Shown here in pieces: positions 20,821-30,900 of a stretch of 64,000 bases of DNA; positions within the stretch are counted from its first letter, which is position 1; every line of letters starts with the position of its first letter. Under the pieces are notes generated by a model, which was given only the letters and a program-made list of their open reading frames with translations, made no database searches and was not told the DNA's origin. The stretch spans positions 740,314 through 804,313 of the forward strand of contig NW_023998433.1 of the NCBI RefSeq assembly GCF_014805625.2, in the 5' to 3' direction. This DNA comes from Glossina fuscipes. Lineage: Eukaryota; Arthropoda; Insecta; Diptera; Glossinidae. A program made the translations under genes and the position numbers.

Positions 20821-21873
20821 ATGGAGTGTTTATATACACCTTGGCAGGCGAAATCAGGCCCGGATTCTGATAGATTCGTTTCTTGTTGGCTCTGCGAGCG
20901 CTTTGGTCATGCAAAGTGTGCCGGTATTCTCGGTCGTGCTGCTGACGCAGTCGCTGATCCGGCTAAAGGCTTAAGATGGTCATGTCCTGATTGTAGGCAG
21001 CGTGACATTGACTTTTATAAACTTTTCACGGAGACCCGTTATGGTTTCTCGGAATTGAGTAGAAATCTCGGCTCCTTGTGGGAAAGGTTTGAGCTCATTA
21101 CGTCTAGGTTTGATGAGTGTCGCTTTATTGGACACTCATCTTCTACTCGTAGCGTAGCGTGTGGGACGTCACCTCTGGCTTTCTCCAAATCTAATTCGTT
21201 GGTACAAGTTACCGCTCCCTCTAACTCTAAAATGAATAGTAATGTTTCCGATATTGCTGAGTCGGTTGGTAGCAAAACAGTTACAAACAAACCGGCAAGT
21301 CCATCGATTTTAAGCTATGCTGAAGTGGCAAGGGTATCTCCGCCAAGAGCCGCCCCTCACTCTAATCAAGTGCCATCGCCTAAAAGTAATGAAGAGAAAA
21401 ATAAGTCATCCTCTCCTCCTGGCTGTTCGCGTGTGAATGCTGGTCACCAGACTGGGCAAGTCTCACAAGCTGCCGGTACAAGGGCGATAACCCCATCTAT
21501 ATTTTCCCCAACTCGAAACTCTCCTACTGTGAACTCCCCTCCTGTTCCAAATAATGACATTTGCTTGACGGCAGTTCCTCCCAGAAAAGCAATATTTGTG
21601 TCAAGACTGGCACCTGAAACATCGGTGGATAACATAAAAGGTTATCTGGCGACGAAAGTCCTATCAGTCAACTTAAAGCGTGTCAGCATCTTCAAAATGG
21701 CTCCTTCTCAAGCTAGGGCAATCTCCTCTTTTAAAATATTAGTTCCGACTGAAAACAGTGATATGTTGTTAAACAAATCACTGTGGCCAGTAGAATCCTT
21801 AATTAAGGAATTTATCCCTCGAGATCGTCCCCGTAATACCAAGGCAATCGTCTTGTCGCCTTCAAAAAACTAA
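20821..21873 (+). CDS. CR1-like ORF1 protein (PHD-like finger, RRM-like C-terminus)
   Basis: 350 residues, intact. Residues about 3-60 look like a PHD-type zinc finger: CWLCERFGHAKCAG, then WSCPDC spaced as the later ligand pairs; only one Cys (residue 3) is obvious for the first pair, so this finger may be incomplete. A Ser/Pro-rich low-complexity stretch follows (about 100-245). From about 250, RKAIFVSRLAPETSVDNI and later ISSFKILVPTE...SLWPVESLIKEF match the conserved C-terminal RNA-binding-type domain of LINE ORF1 proteins. Known role: RNA chaperone/RNP component for retrotransposition. The ATG at 20821 is chosen because the finger starts right after it. The stop at 21871 follows a slippery heptamer that opens into ORF2. 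Confidence 0.82.
   Translation: MECLYTPWQAKSGPDSDRFVSCWLCERFGHAKCAGILGRAADAVADPAKGLRWSCPDCRQRDIDFYKLFTETRYGFSELSRNLGSLWERFELITSRFDECRFIGHSSSTRSVACGTSPLAFSKSNSLVQVTAPSNSKMNSNVSDIAESVGSKTVTNKPASPSILSYAEVARVSPPRAAPHSNQVPSPKSNEEKNKSSSPPGCSRVNAGHQTGQVSQAAGTRAITPSIFSPTRNSPTVNSPPVPNNDICLTAVPPRKAIFVSRLAPETSVDNIKGYLATKVLSVNLKRVSIFKMAPSQARAISSFKILVPTENSDMLLNKSLWPVESLIKEFIPRDRPRNTKAIVLSPSKN
21864..21873 (+). promoter_or_regulatory. Putative -1 ribosomal frameshift site (A_AAA_AAC) before the ORF1 stop
   Basis: In the ORF1 frame the last codons are TCA AAA AAC TAA, so A_AAA_AAC (21864-21870) is an in-register X_XXY_YYZ heptamer. A -1 slip reads CTA (21870-21872) next, exactly the ORF2 frame. The ORF2 frame is closed upstream by TAA at 21834-21836, and its first ATG is at 22176, already inside the endonuclease. 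The start of the endonuclease (QNVSGL at about 21906) can therefore only be translated by frameshifting, a non-AUG start or reinitiation. A downstream stem is weak: AGGCC 21884-21888 with GGCCT 21918-21922. Confidence 0.6.
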
Positions 21874-22772
21874 TTGTTTCTTCAGGCCCACTATATCTCA
21901 TTTATCAAAATGTTAGCGGCCTAAATTCGAAAATTCATTCCACTTTTCTAAATTCTGTGAGCACGGAATTTTTCTGTTTGGCCTTTACTGAAACTTGGCT
22001 AAAACCCGATCTACATTCGTCGGAACTTTTTCATAATTCTTTCCAAGTGTTTAGAAATGATCGAGTAAACCGCATTGGTGGTGGTGTATTAATTGCCATA
22101 TCTGCGTCAGTCCCGTCCAATTTAATTGAATTTCCCACTTCTCCTGACGTTGAATTTATCGCTATTCGTGCGAATATGCCTGATAAACATCTATTTATAA
22201 CCTGCTCCTATATTCCCCCAAATTCTGATATCTCCATTTACAGGAAACACGCTGCCCTCATTTGTGAAGTGGCCAAGCGGTCTAGATCCACCGATTTGGT
22301 CGTTGCATTGGGTGACTTCAATTTGCCTCAGGTCACTTGGTGTAACACTGATAATTCTGGCTGTTTGGTTCCTACTTCAGCGTCTGATAGGGCTGTTGTG
22401 TTCTTTAGTGAATTGTTTGATCATAATTTGGGTCAATATAATCGTACCCCTAATTGTAATGGTAGACTGCTTGATCTCTGCTTTGCCAATTTTCCCGAGA
22501 TTTACGTAAATCGTTGTCCACCTTTTAGTTTACCTGAGGATCCTTATCATCCATCAATATGCATTTCCTTTCATCATATTAATGATGGTTTGTTGAAATG
22601 CCTTAATGTGCCAACTCAAACTTTTTTAAATAATTATTATGATTTTCATAAAATCAATATTGTATTACTAAAACATCGTCTTTCACATCTGACGCTTGAT
22701 TTCTCAACCGGTAGTATTGAAAGCTTATTGCCATCGTTCTACAATACATTAAATCTAGCTATGATTGGATGA
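21870..22772 (+). pseudogene. CR1-like ORF2, endonuclease part
   Basis: AP-like endonuclease of the LINE ORF2. Visible catalytic blocks in order: QNVSGL (Asn) at about 21906, FTETWLKP (Glu) at about 21984, ALGDFNLPQVTW (Asp, Asn) at about 22305, and DPYHPSI (His) at about 22538. All four are intact. After the domain the frame runs about 65 residues further (to NLAMI) and stops at 22770-22772. The conserved linker that normally joins endonuclease to RT (a WFT..L-type block of roughly 110-120 residues) is missing, and the RT resumes in another frame from 22765. This is an internal deletion of length not divisible by three. Confidence 0.8.
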
Positions 22773-24435
22773 TTTTGAAATCTCAAATCTATTTGCTGAG
22801 TATTTCCGACGAAACTTTTCGATTGCTAATTTCGATTTATCAGCAAACTACCCATATCCTATAACTAACTCGGTTTCAATACCTAACTTGGTTATTTCGG
22901 AAGATGATGTTTTCAAAGGGTTGAGTTCTCTAAAATACAGTTGTTCGCCTGGACCTGATGGAATTCCATCATGTGTACTTAAATCTTGCGCTGTCGAGTT
23001 GTGTGGTGTGATCTCAAAGATTTTTAACATGTCCTTGTATTCAGGTGTTTTCCCTTCAAGTTGGAAGAGTAGTTTCCTTATTCCTATCCACAAGAGTGGA
23101 AGTAGACAATTTGTTGAGAACTACAGGGGCATAGCCAAGTTGAGTGTCTTGCCCAAGTTGTTCGAGCGTATTGTGACTCAGCATTTGGCCTTTGCCATTA
23201 ATTCGTATATTTCTCCGCACCAGCACGGCTTTCGGAAAGGGCGATTTACAGTCACCAACTTGTTAGAGTTTACCTGTCATGTTTTCAAGTCTTCTTCTAG
23301 TGGCTCTCGCACAGATGTTATTTACACTTATTTAAGCAAAGCATTTGATATGGTTAACCATAGACTACTTATCTTTAAACTCCAAGCCTCTGGTTTCCCA
23401 CCCTACTTAGTGAAATGAATAAGCTCTTATCTGCACAATAGATCCTTCAGAGTTTTGTTTAACTTCATCACCTCGGATGAATTCCCCGTTACGTCTGGCG
23501 TACCTCAAGGAAGTCACTTAGGTCCCATTTTATTTAGTTTATACATTAACGATCTCCCATCGGTGGTTAATTCCAGCCAGATCTTAATGTATGCTGATGA
23601 TGTGAAACTGTTTTCTTCCTTCTCTGTTGAATCGCAATCACATCAGCTTCAAGGTGATTTGGATAATTTTGTTGCATGGTGCTCTTTGAATCTCCTGAAA
23701 CTAAATCTGAGTAAATGTAAGAAGCTTTCATTCTCAAGAAGAAAGTCATTCATTACTCAGTATTTTATTGATGCGCATAAGTTGGAGGACGTCGATTCGA
23801 TTACAGATTTAGGCGTTCTATTTGACCATAGGTTACGTTTTAACTTGCATATTGAGCTTTCGATTAGCAAAGCTAGGTCCGCGCTTGGTTTTATAAAAAG
23901 ATGGTCCAAAGAGCTTGATGATCCCTACATTACGAAAAGGCTGTACATGTGTTTGGTTAGACCCATACTCGAGTATGTCTTAGTTGTGTGGTCTCCTTCA
24001 TATAGGTGCTACGTAGATTCAATTGAATCAGTTCAAAAGCAATTCTTGCTGTTTGCCCTTAGAAATTTGGGTTGGGATCCGATTGCCTCTCCTCCTCCGT
24101 ATGAAAATAGGTTGCTTCTGCTGTCCCTACCGTCTCTGGAGAAACGTAGATTTGTTCTTGGCGTTTCCTTTCTAATTAAAGTAATAAATGGTGCTATTGA
24201 CTCGCCTTCATTACTTGGTGAAATAAGCTTTAATGTCCCTAACCGCTTCTCTAGGCATTTTATCTTGGTTAAGCTTAATCAGTGTAAATTTAATTATGAG
24301 CTGTTCAATCCGCTCAGAGTCGCTTGCAAGAACCTAAATGACGTCTACCACTTATTCTCGTTATCGGACTCTTTAAAGTTCATTAAAGCAACATTGCTTA
24401 ATACGCGCGATTTACCTATGTCGTATTTAAACTAG
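22765..24435 (+). pseudogene. CR1-like ORF2, reverse transcriptase part
   Basis: A single frame runs from 22765 to 24435 apart from one TGA at 23416-23418, where relatives have Trp (YLVK-stop-ISSYLHNRSF). RT blocks seen: CSPGPDGIPSCVLK, FLIPIHKSG...VENYRGIA, QHGFRKGR, motif A VIYTYLSKAFDMV, motif B GVPQGSHLGPILF, motif C MYADDVKLF, and a C-terminal thumb-like region to SYLN. In motif A the catalytic aspartate (normally YTDxSKAFD) is Tyr through a GAT-to-TAT change, so the enzyme would be dead even without the stop. The YADD pair in motif C is intact. The reading frame is otherwise well preserved over 550 codons, which suggests a moderately young insertion. Confidence 0.88.
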
Positions 24436-24762
24436 CTTTTATCCTTAAAAAGTCGTTACGTTTTGAAAGTGAATTACTGTCAATTTATTATCGGTTGCCA
24501 GGCTTATGCATGTTTGCGATGGCTTAGGGGTTCATTTGCAATTTGGTCCTGTATCTATTGTAAGTGTGCTCCTATGTTGATAGTGTACATGCTTTTTTTT
24601 CTTTTTCTTTTTTTTTTCTTCTTATTTGTTTTATTATGCTTATACTCAACTTTATTGTTAATTAATATTAGTTTTGCATTAAGAGCCTATTGAACGCGAC
24701 TGTTATTTGTTTAGTTGAGTTTCTAGTATAAGTGGAATAAAATAAATAAATATTGTATCAGA
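24436..24762 (+). other. CR1-like element 3' UTR
   Basis: No coding signal. A long T-rich run (about 24592-24640) and an AATAAA-type A-rich end are seen before HINE sequence resumes. Confidence 0.6.
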
Positions 24763-24823
24763 CAATAGTGTGTAGGGTATTTAATAGTCGGCCTAGACCG
24801 GCTATAATGTTTTCACTTGTTTT
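24763..24823 (+). mobile_element. HINE A, 3' end (displaced by the CR1)
   Basis: GTGTAGGGTATTTAATAGTC, with stem TAGTCGG (24785-24791) and CCGGCTA (24798-24804), then TATAATGTTTTCACTTGTTTT. This is the terminal hairpin-plus-ACTTGTTTT signature of DINE-1-like elements, and it supplies the 3' end that 19611-20384 lacks. Confidence 0.75.
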
Positions 24824-25355
24824 CATATAATTTGTTTATTTTTGAATCTCATTAGCAGTTTTATAAGTTTTATACGTTAACGACTATCTTTGAATATTTA
24901 CTTTCTTGCATATGTTTGCTTAGCAATATTCTCTAAATAATTTATGCAAACACTTTTTTTAAATTAAACGTTGAATGTCAATTGGTTAATTGAAGAGACA
25001 GAAAGAGAGAAATGCATATTCGAATATACTGCAACTAATCATTTTCGTATTCCTATTCCGCGATTCAGTTTTCAACTAGTTAAGTACATATAGAAATTTC
25101 AAAGAACTGCATATAATGAAATGAACAGTAGATAATAGATAACAAAGAACATTTAAGTCTTAATTGTTATCTTCTTCACTTTTCGATATTTAAGGTTTGA
25201 AAGTATGAATTATAAAAATTTATATAGAAAACTTTTCATATCATAGTTCTATTTGCGTAATCAAGTGATTATGGAAGAAAAATCTTAACTTATTACAAGA
25301 TATTACCGTCATATGCATAAAATGAAAAACGGCAAGACATATACTAATCTGTTTG
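24824..25355. other. Gene-free AT-rich stretch
   Basis: No supported feature. Confidence 0.45.
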
Positions 25356-26080
25356 TTATACCCACCACTGTAAGATGGGGATATAAACATCTTGTTTTTT
25401 TCAAAATATACCCAAAAGGAAGCTTCAGAGGCCCTGTTAAGTACATACATTCTTGATAAGCGTGAAATTCTGAGTGGCGCTTGTTGTGGGCACTCTCCTG
25501 GTTGCCAAAGTGAAGATATCGACTTCAAACTGCGTAGAAACATTGAAAGTTCCTGCACGTAAGTTCTTATTAAGAATTGGTCAAATTGATCAAAGCAGAT
25601 GCGCGCAATGAAGCGTAATCTGAAAGAAACTCAGTTTTTTTAACAAAAATTGTTGGATTTTTTCTCGTTACCCGGAAATTATTCAAGTTAGAAGGCTGAG
25701 ACTTTCAGCATTTACTTTATGAGACACTTTATTCTCTAGGTCGAAAAATGGAAACAATCGGCCGTGTCCACATAAAGTCACAAGTAATTTAATTTAATTT
25801 TTTTCACTCTTTTGAGATTTTACGCTTATTTATCATAAGGCAAACAAGACGGAATGTTTAAATTACTACCTTATGTACTCCTCAAATCAAGATATATTAT
25901 CTGTCTTAAAATGGGTTCATTTTAAAATGAATATGGTAGACACCGCGATTAATTTTTTTCCTAATAATACTAGCGATATGGGTATCAAATAAAAGAACTT
26001 GGAGAGTAGAATGCGAAAAGCATAGTGGTGGGTATGCGAGATTCACCCCCCGCCGAATATAACTTTTTTACTTGTTCTAT
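25356..26080 (+). mobile_element. HINE, complete ends
   Basis: 5' end TTATACCCACCACTGTAAGA with ATGGGGATATAAAC; then ATTCTTGATAAGCGTGAAAT, a common DINE-1 block. The 3' end is GTGGTGGGTATGCGAGATTC with CCCGCCGAATATAAC and TTTTTTACTTGTTCT. It belongs to a different subfamily from 19611 and 60358. Confidence 0.72.
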
Positions 26081-27029
26081 TTGCAGTCAATGAAAAAATT
26101 TGGGAAAGATGATATTGGAAGGTTAGCTAAAATTGTGAGTCGGTTTAGTCATATTCCTTCGCCTCCTCAAATTCTAAAAACAAAAACCAAAACAAAATGT
26201 TACAACTTGACGTTAATACACTATGAACTATACATACCGCAGGTTACTGCATTAACTATCATGTAATGTTGTTGTACCCCACCAAAGATGATGGAATTGT
26301 GATACTCCACTTTTCATAAAAGTGAGCTTTTGTTGCTTTAATCATACGTATGCTATGCTGATGTGGTTAGTGTTAAAAGCTTATTATTATATAATCCTCC
26401 TTCAACTTGCAGAAAATTCAGTGTCCGAGATACTATCTGCCTTAGATAAAAAGTTGCAGTCAAAATGGGTAAAAGTCCATTAACAAGTTGCCTTAGGAAA
26501 GCTTTACGTTTGGATGTGGTTTGGATGTCACGTAATTTAAACCAAACGAACTTACTGGTATATCTTTTATCGTTTCGTTTTATAAATTTTGTGAATATAA
26601 ATTTGTCTGCCTGCACTAAATTGCTTTGCGTAAATATTCAAGAGTTTTGCGAAGGAAAGTAAAAGTTCAGTGAGGCATTTTTGATTCGAAATTTTCAAAC
26701 CGTCCAAGTTTCAATTAAAGTTACGGTTAATACGGATAGGGATGGTAAGAGATATTAAGAAATTTTTTTTGTGATTGTTTTATTAAGTTTTTCTTTTTTT
26801 TTTAAATTAATTTTTTTAAGTCGGTTTTACATTATTGTGGTAGTTCAGCACAGAGCGAAATAAATAATAGTCGAACGAAGTAAGACCCAAACTATAAGTT
26901 GGAAGCATCAAAAATTGCCAGCTAAGCAAGCATTCGAGAATGCAGTTTGGCCGTAAATATTACAAACCGTTTGCACGAGTTTGCGCAATGTTTTGATCTT
27001 TTTGTTCCGAAAAAGAATATTGTAATATA
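26081..27029. other. Gene-free AT-rich stretch
   Basis: Opposed open frames at 26353-26616 (minus) and 26465-26662 (plus) carry no recognisable domain. Confidence 0.4.
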
Positions 27030-27185
27030 GATCCCTAAAAGGCGTTACGTTTATCGATGGGGCACACACCTACTAGGCTGCGGTCACCCCCTTAATGTAT
27101 CTTTCTTACTTTCTCTTTTTTCTAACCGCTACTGCATTACGCGAATAGGGTGTATCTCCTGACTGATTGGTTATGTCCGAAGCTT
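27030..27185 (+). mobile_element. SINE family B, 3' part
   Basis: GGCGTTACGTTTATCGATGG, CACACACCTACTAGGCTGCGG, then a C/T-rich block and CTGACTGATTGGTTATG. It matches 36950-37015 (CTGAGTGATTGGTTATAC) and 18030-18150. Confidence 0.6.
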
Positions 27186-27773
27186 CCTTCCGAATGTTTG
27201 TTCTTCTTCATTTCAGTTGCGACTGTTTTTATTGTTGTAATCGTTTTACAAAGTTGATAACCATAGTTTTTTAATTTTAATTTTTGTTTTCTTCTTTAAC
27301 ACACCGTTCATACATCATGACAACTATTAGGTTAATATTAATAATTTTGATAATGGTGTTATTGTTGTTTTTTCATGCAACTAATAACTTTTTTGAAATT
27401 TCACTCTAAACATCGTTCACAATTACCCACAATGTATAACTGCCGCTGTTAGCGGTTGTAGTGATATAAGTCTTTGTGGTTGTTATTGTTGTTGTTGAGT
27501 ATTGTACTTGTGGGGAGGATATCGTGCAGCTTGAATAAAAAAAAAGTTTTATTGTTTAATTTAAATTGTTATTGTCGTGAAACAATTTTCAAGTCAAGAT
27601 TGTAGTTAAAACAAATAAAACCAATTTCGATATATGGGCATAAGAGTGGGGGCCCGAGATATAGAAAGGAAAGTGCCAACAATACAACGATGTATAAAAT
27701 TAATCGTCTGAGAAAGATTTATTTAATATGACTACAAAATAAATCGTCTTACAGCTGTTATGCGCTAATAGTA
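27186..27773. other. Gene-free AT-rich stretch
   Basis: No supported feature. Confidence 0.45.
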
Positions 27774-27775
27774 TA

Positions 27776-28680
27776 CAGTGAGTCGCATTAATATTGCATT
27801 TCTTCGCTCGACAAAAAGTAAACGTTTATTAAATCTAATTCATAGTCGAAACATAACAGTTTATTTTACTATTTTGTACTACCAAGCAATACGTATTAAA
27901 ATAAAAAAAAAAACAAAGAAAATATTATTTCAGTAGACAAGAAAACTAAATAACTTAACCACCTCATAAAACGTAGCGTCATTAACATTCGATTTTTTTT
28001 TATATAAGGAAGGAATCGAAGATAAAAAACGGCGTATTATTAAAAGTTAATATTCGGTAGGGTATGGATTTTGTTTAATAACGTCATTTAAACTTTTTGA
28101 CATATTTTGTATAACTGTTCTTGTGTAGGAAACAGAGATCTCACTCCATTCTTCTTGTAGATTATTTTTCATCACTTGCTCGGAAGAGAGTGAGGTTCAC
28201 CCCACATATTTTTGATAAGGATCATGCCTGATGATTCATTGAAAAGGGTAAAGCACTTTGGGGCAGTTACAAAAGGGACCATTCTTCGATTAAACGAGAC
28301 GTATGCTTGAGGTCGTTATCTTGTTAGAATTTGAATCTTTCCAAAATATCAAGTTTTTCCGCTCTTTCTTTCAAATTTGCCTTCCATTTCCTTAAAAAAC
28401 CCTTTTTATTTACGATGTCATCGAGAAATATCAATTTTCCAACTCCATTAACCCAACGCATACCAAACTTTAACGTGACCATTCCACATTGGTGCAAGAA
28501 TTTAATAGGAAGCTAAGACTAGAAATTGCGAGAAAACACGTTTCTAACTTCATCCATCGTTCCATTAACAATTTAGCGTTTTCCCTGGAAAGCCGCGTGC
28601 GAAAACGCTCAATTCAATATATGAACAAAACCGTTTACTTTTTATCGAGCGAAATAAATCAATATTAATGAGACCCACTG
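27776..28680 (-). mobile_element. Tc1-like element, internally deleted (905 bp)
   Basis: The left end CAGTGAGTCGCATTAATATT and the right end (inverse CAGTGGGTCTCATTAATATT) are inverted repeats. They continue inward over TTCGCTCGA and AAAAAGTAAACG, about 50 bp, and are flanked by TA on both sides (27774-27775, 28681-28682). The inside encodes the C-terminal half of a Tc1-type transposase on the minus strand. Tc1-like elements are usually about 1.6 kb, so roughly 700 bp including the DNA-binding half has been lost. Confidence 0.88.
28080..28510 (-). pseudogene. Tc1-like transposase, C-terminal half
   Basis: Minus-strand translation, with frame breaks: GVGKLIFLDDIVNKKGFL (28390-28450; family NGVGxLxFIDGxxNxxxYL), QDNDLKHTSRLIEEW (about 28270-28315; family QQDNDPKHTS with the second catalytic Asp), a degenerate PQSALPF-NHQA block where the third acidic motif should be (SPDLNPIENLW), and LQEEWSEIS near 28150. 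The first catalytic Asp region is not seen. Stops and frameshifts make it inactive. Confidence 0.8.
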
Positions 28681-28682
28681 TA

Positions 28683-30334
28683 TGTTTGGTGAAACCCCGG
28701 CGTACAGTTTTGCTAATGAATTGCATTTAAAAATCACATCACAGTATGCAAACAATATTCTATTGTATTGTATTTTAACTAATTAATCATTCTTTTCGTC
28801 TCTCAATAGCTGTTGTAATTAAAATTTATTTTTTATCTCTACTAATGTTTTACGTAAAATTAAACGTGAATAAAAAATTTATGAAAGGAAATAAATAAAA
28901 AAAGAAAGAACAGCCAACTTTCCGTTTACTTGTTCTAAACATTTTCAGAAAATTTTAAAACAATCACTCATGAAAAAACAAATTTATAAAAGAAAAAAAC
29001 TAAATAAACAAATAACAATAATAAATTGAAAAACAGTTACAATAGCGAAAATATACACGCAATATTTGACGCCCACTTGCATTTATGTAGTCAGTGTCCG
29101 GATATTGCTTTTAAACGCTAAATATAACTAGTGCACTACTATCGTCAACGATTGTCGGCATAGTCTCAAGCATTTTCTCGCATTTATGTAATCAATTATT
29201 TTATATATTTTTGAAGGTCCTTTAATCGAGAACTTAACTTCTTTAATTTACTTGTATCGCTGCAAAATACTTCGCGCAGATATGACACAATTCAAAGGGA
29301 TTACGGTATAAAGATTTATTTATTTATTTATTTTTTAATTTTCTGATTTAAAAAATGCATTTACCTTAAACATTGCAGTAATATCTTATGCAAGGCGTTG
29401 ATATGCATTCAAATCTTCAATACTTAAACAGTATTGATATCGGAACTTGATGAAGTTTACATGATGAATGGAATTTTTGAAAGAAATGTGCACGAACAAC
29501 GTCAATGGTATGATTTGATTAGTGGTCGGGCCATTAAAACACGTGTTTAGGTATATGAGTGTAAAAGTCGGGAATTGAGTGGTAAGGAAAATTGATAAAA
29601 CTTTTAGGAGTCTGAACACGGAATTATTTTTAAAGTTTGTTGAAACGGTGCACATTTAAATGGTGCCCCTTGTGATAAGTTGAGAAACCGAAATAAACGA
29701 GAGAATATGTACCAAAAAGCCAAACAAACAAGAACAGGAATACCTCTGTGAAAATGCCACTTTGAACGAATGTCTTTTTAAATAATATTTCATTCGTCTA
29801 TTCGCTTGCTATGAAAATGAACTTAATTTTTTATGAACGAAGACGCCTTCTTCAAATTTATTTTTAAAATTTGTTACTTTAATGTATTGCAAGGTGGTAA
29901 CCCGGTAAAGACGATCACGTTGGCAACACTAAAATAATGAGTTATTGCTTTATCTCTCTTTTGTTTGTTCTTTGCTTCTGACCACACTAGCGCTAGCGTT
30001 GCTGCTTTGCCTATATTAAGCTTGATTAAACTAAGAATTGAACTTGTATAACATAAAATGAATTCAATTAAATCGATATTATCCAAAAATATCACAATTG
30101 CAAACTGTGTGTTTTTACTGATGGCTGAATGATTAGAGTACTTCTAAACCACTTCTTGATACGTCAAATGAGTCATGCAATTATTTAATAATTGCATAAT
30201 ATTGGTTTTCTTTTCTTCTCAACTCTTTAGATTCGGCTCAAGCTAATTTATTTATTAACAAACGCTTTCACGTATTTGACAAACATTGAAAAGTTAGTTT
30301 TGGACCAATCGTCGTTTTACGGACAAGAAAGAAA
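28683..30334. other. Gene-free AT-rich stretch
   Basis: No supported gene, RNA or repeat. Confidence 0.45.
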
Positions 30335-30590
30335 GAAAGGGTATACTAATTATGGGGTGCCGTATGTAACGAGCAGAAGAGCATTAAAGATGGGAATTTA
30401 TTCTGTATAATAATCAAGTTTTCATTCGGCTAAGCTTGTTTTATCCGCCTGGAAGACCCGCCTTCCGTTGATTATTCTCATGTCCAAAGTTACAAAAATG
30501 TGTATGAAAAACTGAAATGTAATCTACATTTTTCTACCTCGATTCCATAGATTCAGTTCGTGAAATGCAGTATATAGGTGTACATACAAG
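30335..30590 (+). mobile_element. HINE fragment, 5' part
   Basis: GGGTATACTAATTATGGGGT then GTATGTAACGAGCAGAAGAG correspond to the GGGTATACTA and GTAACrxxCAGAAG blocks near the 5' end of DINE-1-like elements. No 3' hairpin end is found. Confidence 0.6.
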
Positions 30591-30789
30591 CCCTTCACTC
30601 TACACACGTACGCGCACACACTTGATGACCCTAAGCGCCTTTCGTTCGGCTGTCGAAGATTTGCGATATATAATCGGCGCATGGTATATGTAGGGGAATT
30701 ATCGACAGCTCTGAAATCTACTGCAGAGTCAATAGTTTTGCGACGAAGGTGCTCCTAGAACTAACACGTCTAGAAAGACGGCGAATGGA

Positions 30790-30895
30790 GAAAAGAGTTA
30801 GTGGAAGCTGCTAAGAAACTCGACTAAGGCAACATAAGAAGCACATTAAATGCAACTAGCTTCCGCGAAGTAATACCTAGTGGTGGTCCCGTCAT
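30790..30895 (-). repeat. Unclassified dispersed repeat (copy 1 of 2)
   Basis: On the minus strand CTAGGTATTACTTCGCGGAA followed by CTAGTTGC matches TTAGGTATTACTTCCCGGAA / CTGGTTGC at 56083-56110 on the plus strand, at roughly 80% over about 40 bp and weaker beyond. Nature unknown. Confidence 0.5.
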
Positions 30896-30900
30896 GGCTA

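Larger units (their letters stand above)
20385..24762 (+). mobile_element. CR1-like non-LTR retrotransposon (LINE), ~4.4 kb
   Basis: The element has two overlapping coding regions: a zinc-finger ORF1 (20821-21873) and an endonuclease/reverse-transcriptase ORF2 (about 21870-24435). An AT- and pyrimidine-rich 5' leader precedes them, and a 3' UTR ends in AATAAAATAAATAAAT near 24750. PHD-like fingers in ORF1 together with an AP-type endonuclease ending in DxYHP are known for CR1-like elements of animals. It cannot move by itself: ORF2 has an internal deletion, a nonsense codon and a lost catalytic Asp. The boundaries come from the HINE sequence resuming on both sides; no clear target duplication is visible. 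Confidence 0.85.

Noticed and set aside
21884..21922. AGGCC/GGCCT stem as the frameshift stimulator
   Set aside because: Only 5 bp, with a 29-base loop and a long spacer; too weak to call.
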